DNA from: Bacteroidota bacterium
GTDB lineage: Bacteria; Bacteroidota; Bacteroidia; 2-12-FULL-35-15
DNA length: 5,222 bases
NCBI GenBank assembly: GCA_023251855.1
Contig: JAHEYA010000211.1
Span: 1-5,222, forward strand
Direction: 5' to 3'
In this document: positions 5,213-5,222 of the stretch, in pieces
How the letters are laid out: each line of letters begins with the position of its first letter
How positions within the stretch are numbered: position 1 is the first letter of the stretch
The notes under the pieces: generated by a model
Told to the model about the DNA's origin: nothing
What the model saw: only the letters and a program-made list of their open reading frames with translations
Databases searched by the model: none
Made by a program: the position numbers and the translations under genes

Positions 5213-5222
5213 GAACATTTTC
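5131..5222 (-). CDS. Unidentified protein, last 29 residues only (continues beyond the window)
   Basis: An open frame enters from the right edge on the minus strand and ends at a TGA one base after the hipA stop codon. The visible residues include KKGSYKVLEPFCSALL and end LTAEIE. I do not recognise the family from this short C-terminus. Support for real coding comes from the left repeat copy: of three base differences, two are synonymous and one is Thr/Ser in this frame. The gene converges on hipA with essentially no intergenic space. It may be the gene into whose 3' end the hipBA segment was placed, or a third partner carried with the module. Confidence 0.6.
   Translation of the reverse strand, partial: KCSVKKGSYKVLEPFCSALLERGLTAEIE

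Overview
This AT-rich window most likely comes from a member of the Bacteroidota. I infer this from the lack of Shine-Dalgarno sites ahead of the genes, a TAnnTTTG-type -7 promoter element ahead of hipB, a secreted TPR protein of a style common in that phylum, and a small IS200-type transposase bracketed by GTCCC/GGGAC palindromes. Genus cannot be called from the sequence alone.

Layout, left to right. (1) 1-537: the 3' end of ettA, a ribosome-associated ABC-F ATPase and the only clear housekeeping gene. (2) 691-1335: an unrecognised 214-residue protein with an R-x4-H motif in a HEPN-like setting, possibly an RNase of the toxin or abortive-infection kind (inference). (3) 1395-2312: an exported protein made almost entirely of eight TPR units. 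(4) 2379-3149: a compact REP/RAYT-type element. A single-domain HUH Y1 transposase is flanked on each side by two short hairpin repeats, with the left pair inverted relative to the right pair, and further out by an 11-bp inverted repeat. (5) 3203-5212: a hipBA toxin-antitoxin module carried between two 86-bp direct repeats (83 of 86 identical). On the minus strand both repeats encode the same C-terminus of an unidentified protein, whose main body lies beyond the right edge.

How the parts work together. hipB and hipA overlap by one base (TAATG). They are preceded by a plausible promoter and two matching inverted repeats with an 8-bp spacer, the spacing known for HipB operators in E. coli, so an autoregulated module is the natural reading. 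HipA keeps its kinase residues and HipB keeps a C-terminal Trp, so the module looks intact. The direct repeats suggest that hipBA arrived at, or was duplicated around, the 3' end of the minus-strand gene and left the reading frame restored on the right and a remnant on the left. The region from 691 to the right end therefore reads as an accessory segment next to a core gene.

The most unusual points are the direct repeats around hipBA with coding-like substitutions, the heptamer tract that starts where the left repeat stops, the paired operators, and the HEPN-like orphan.
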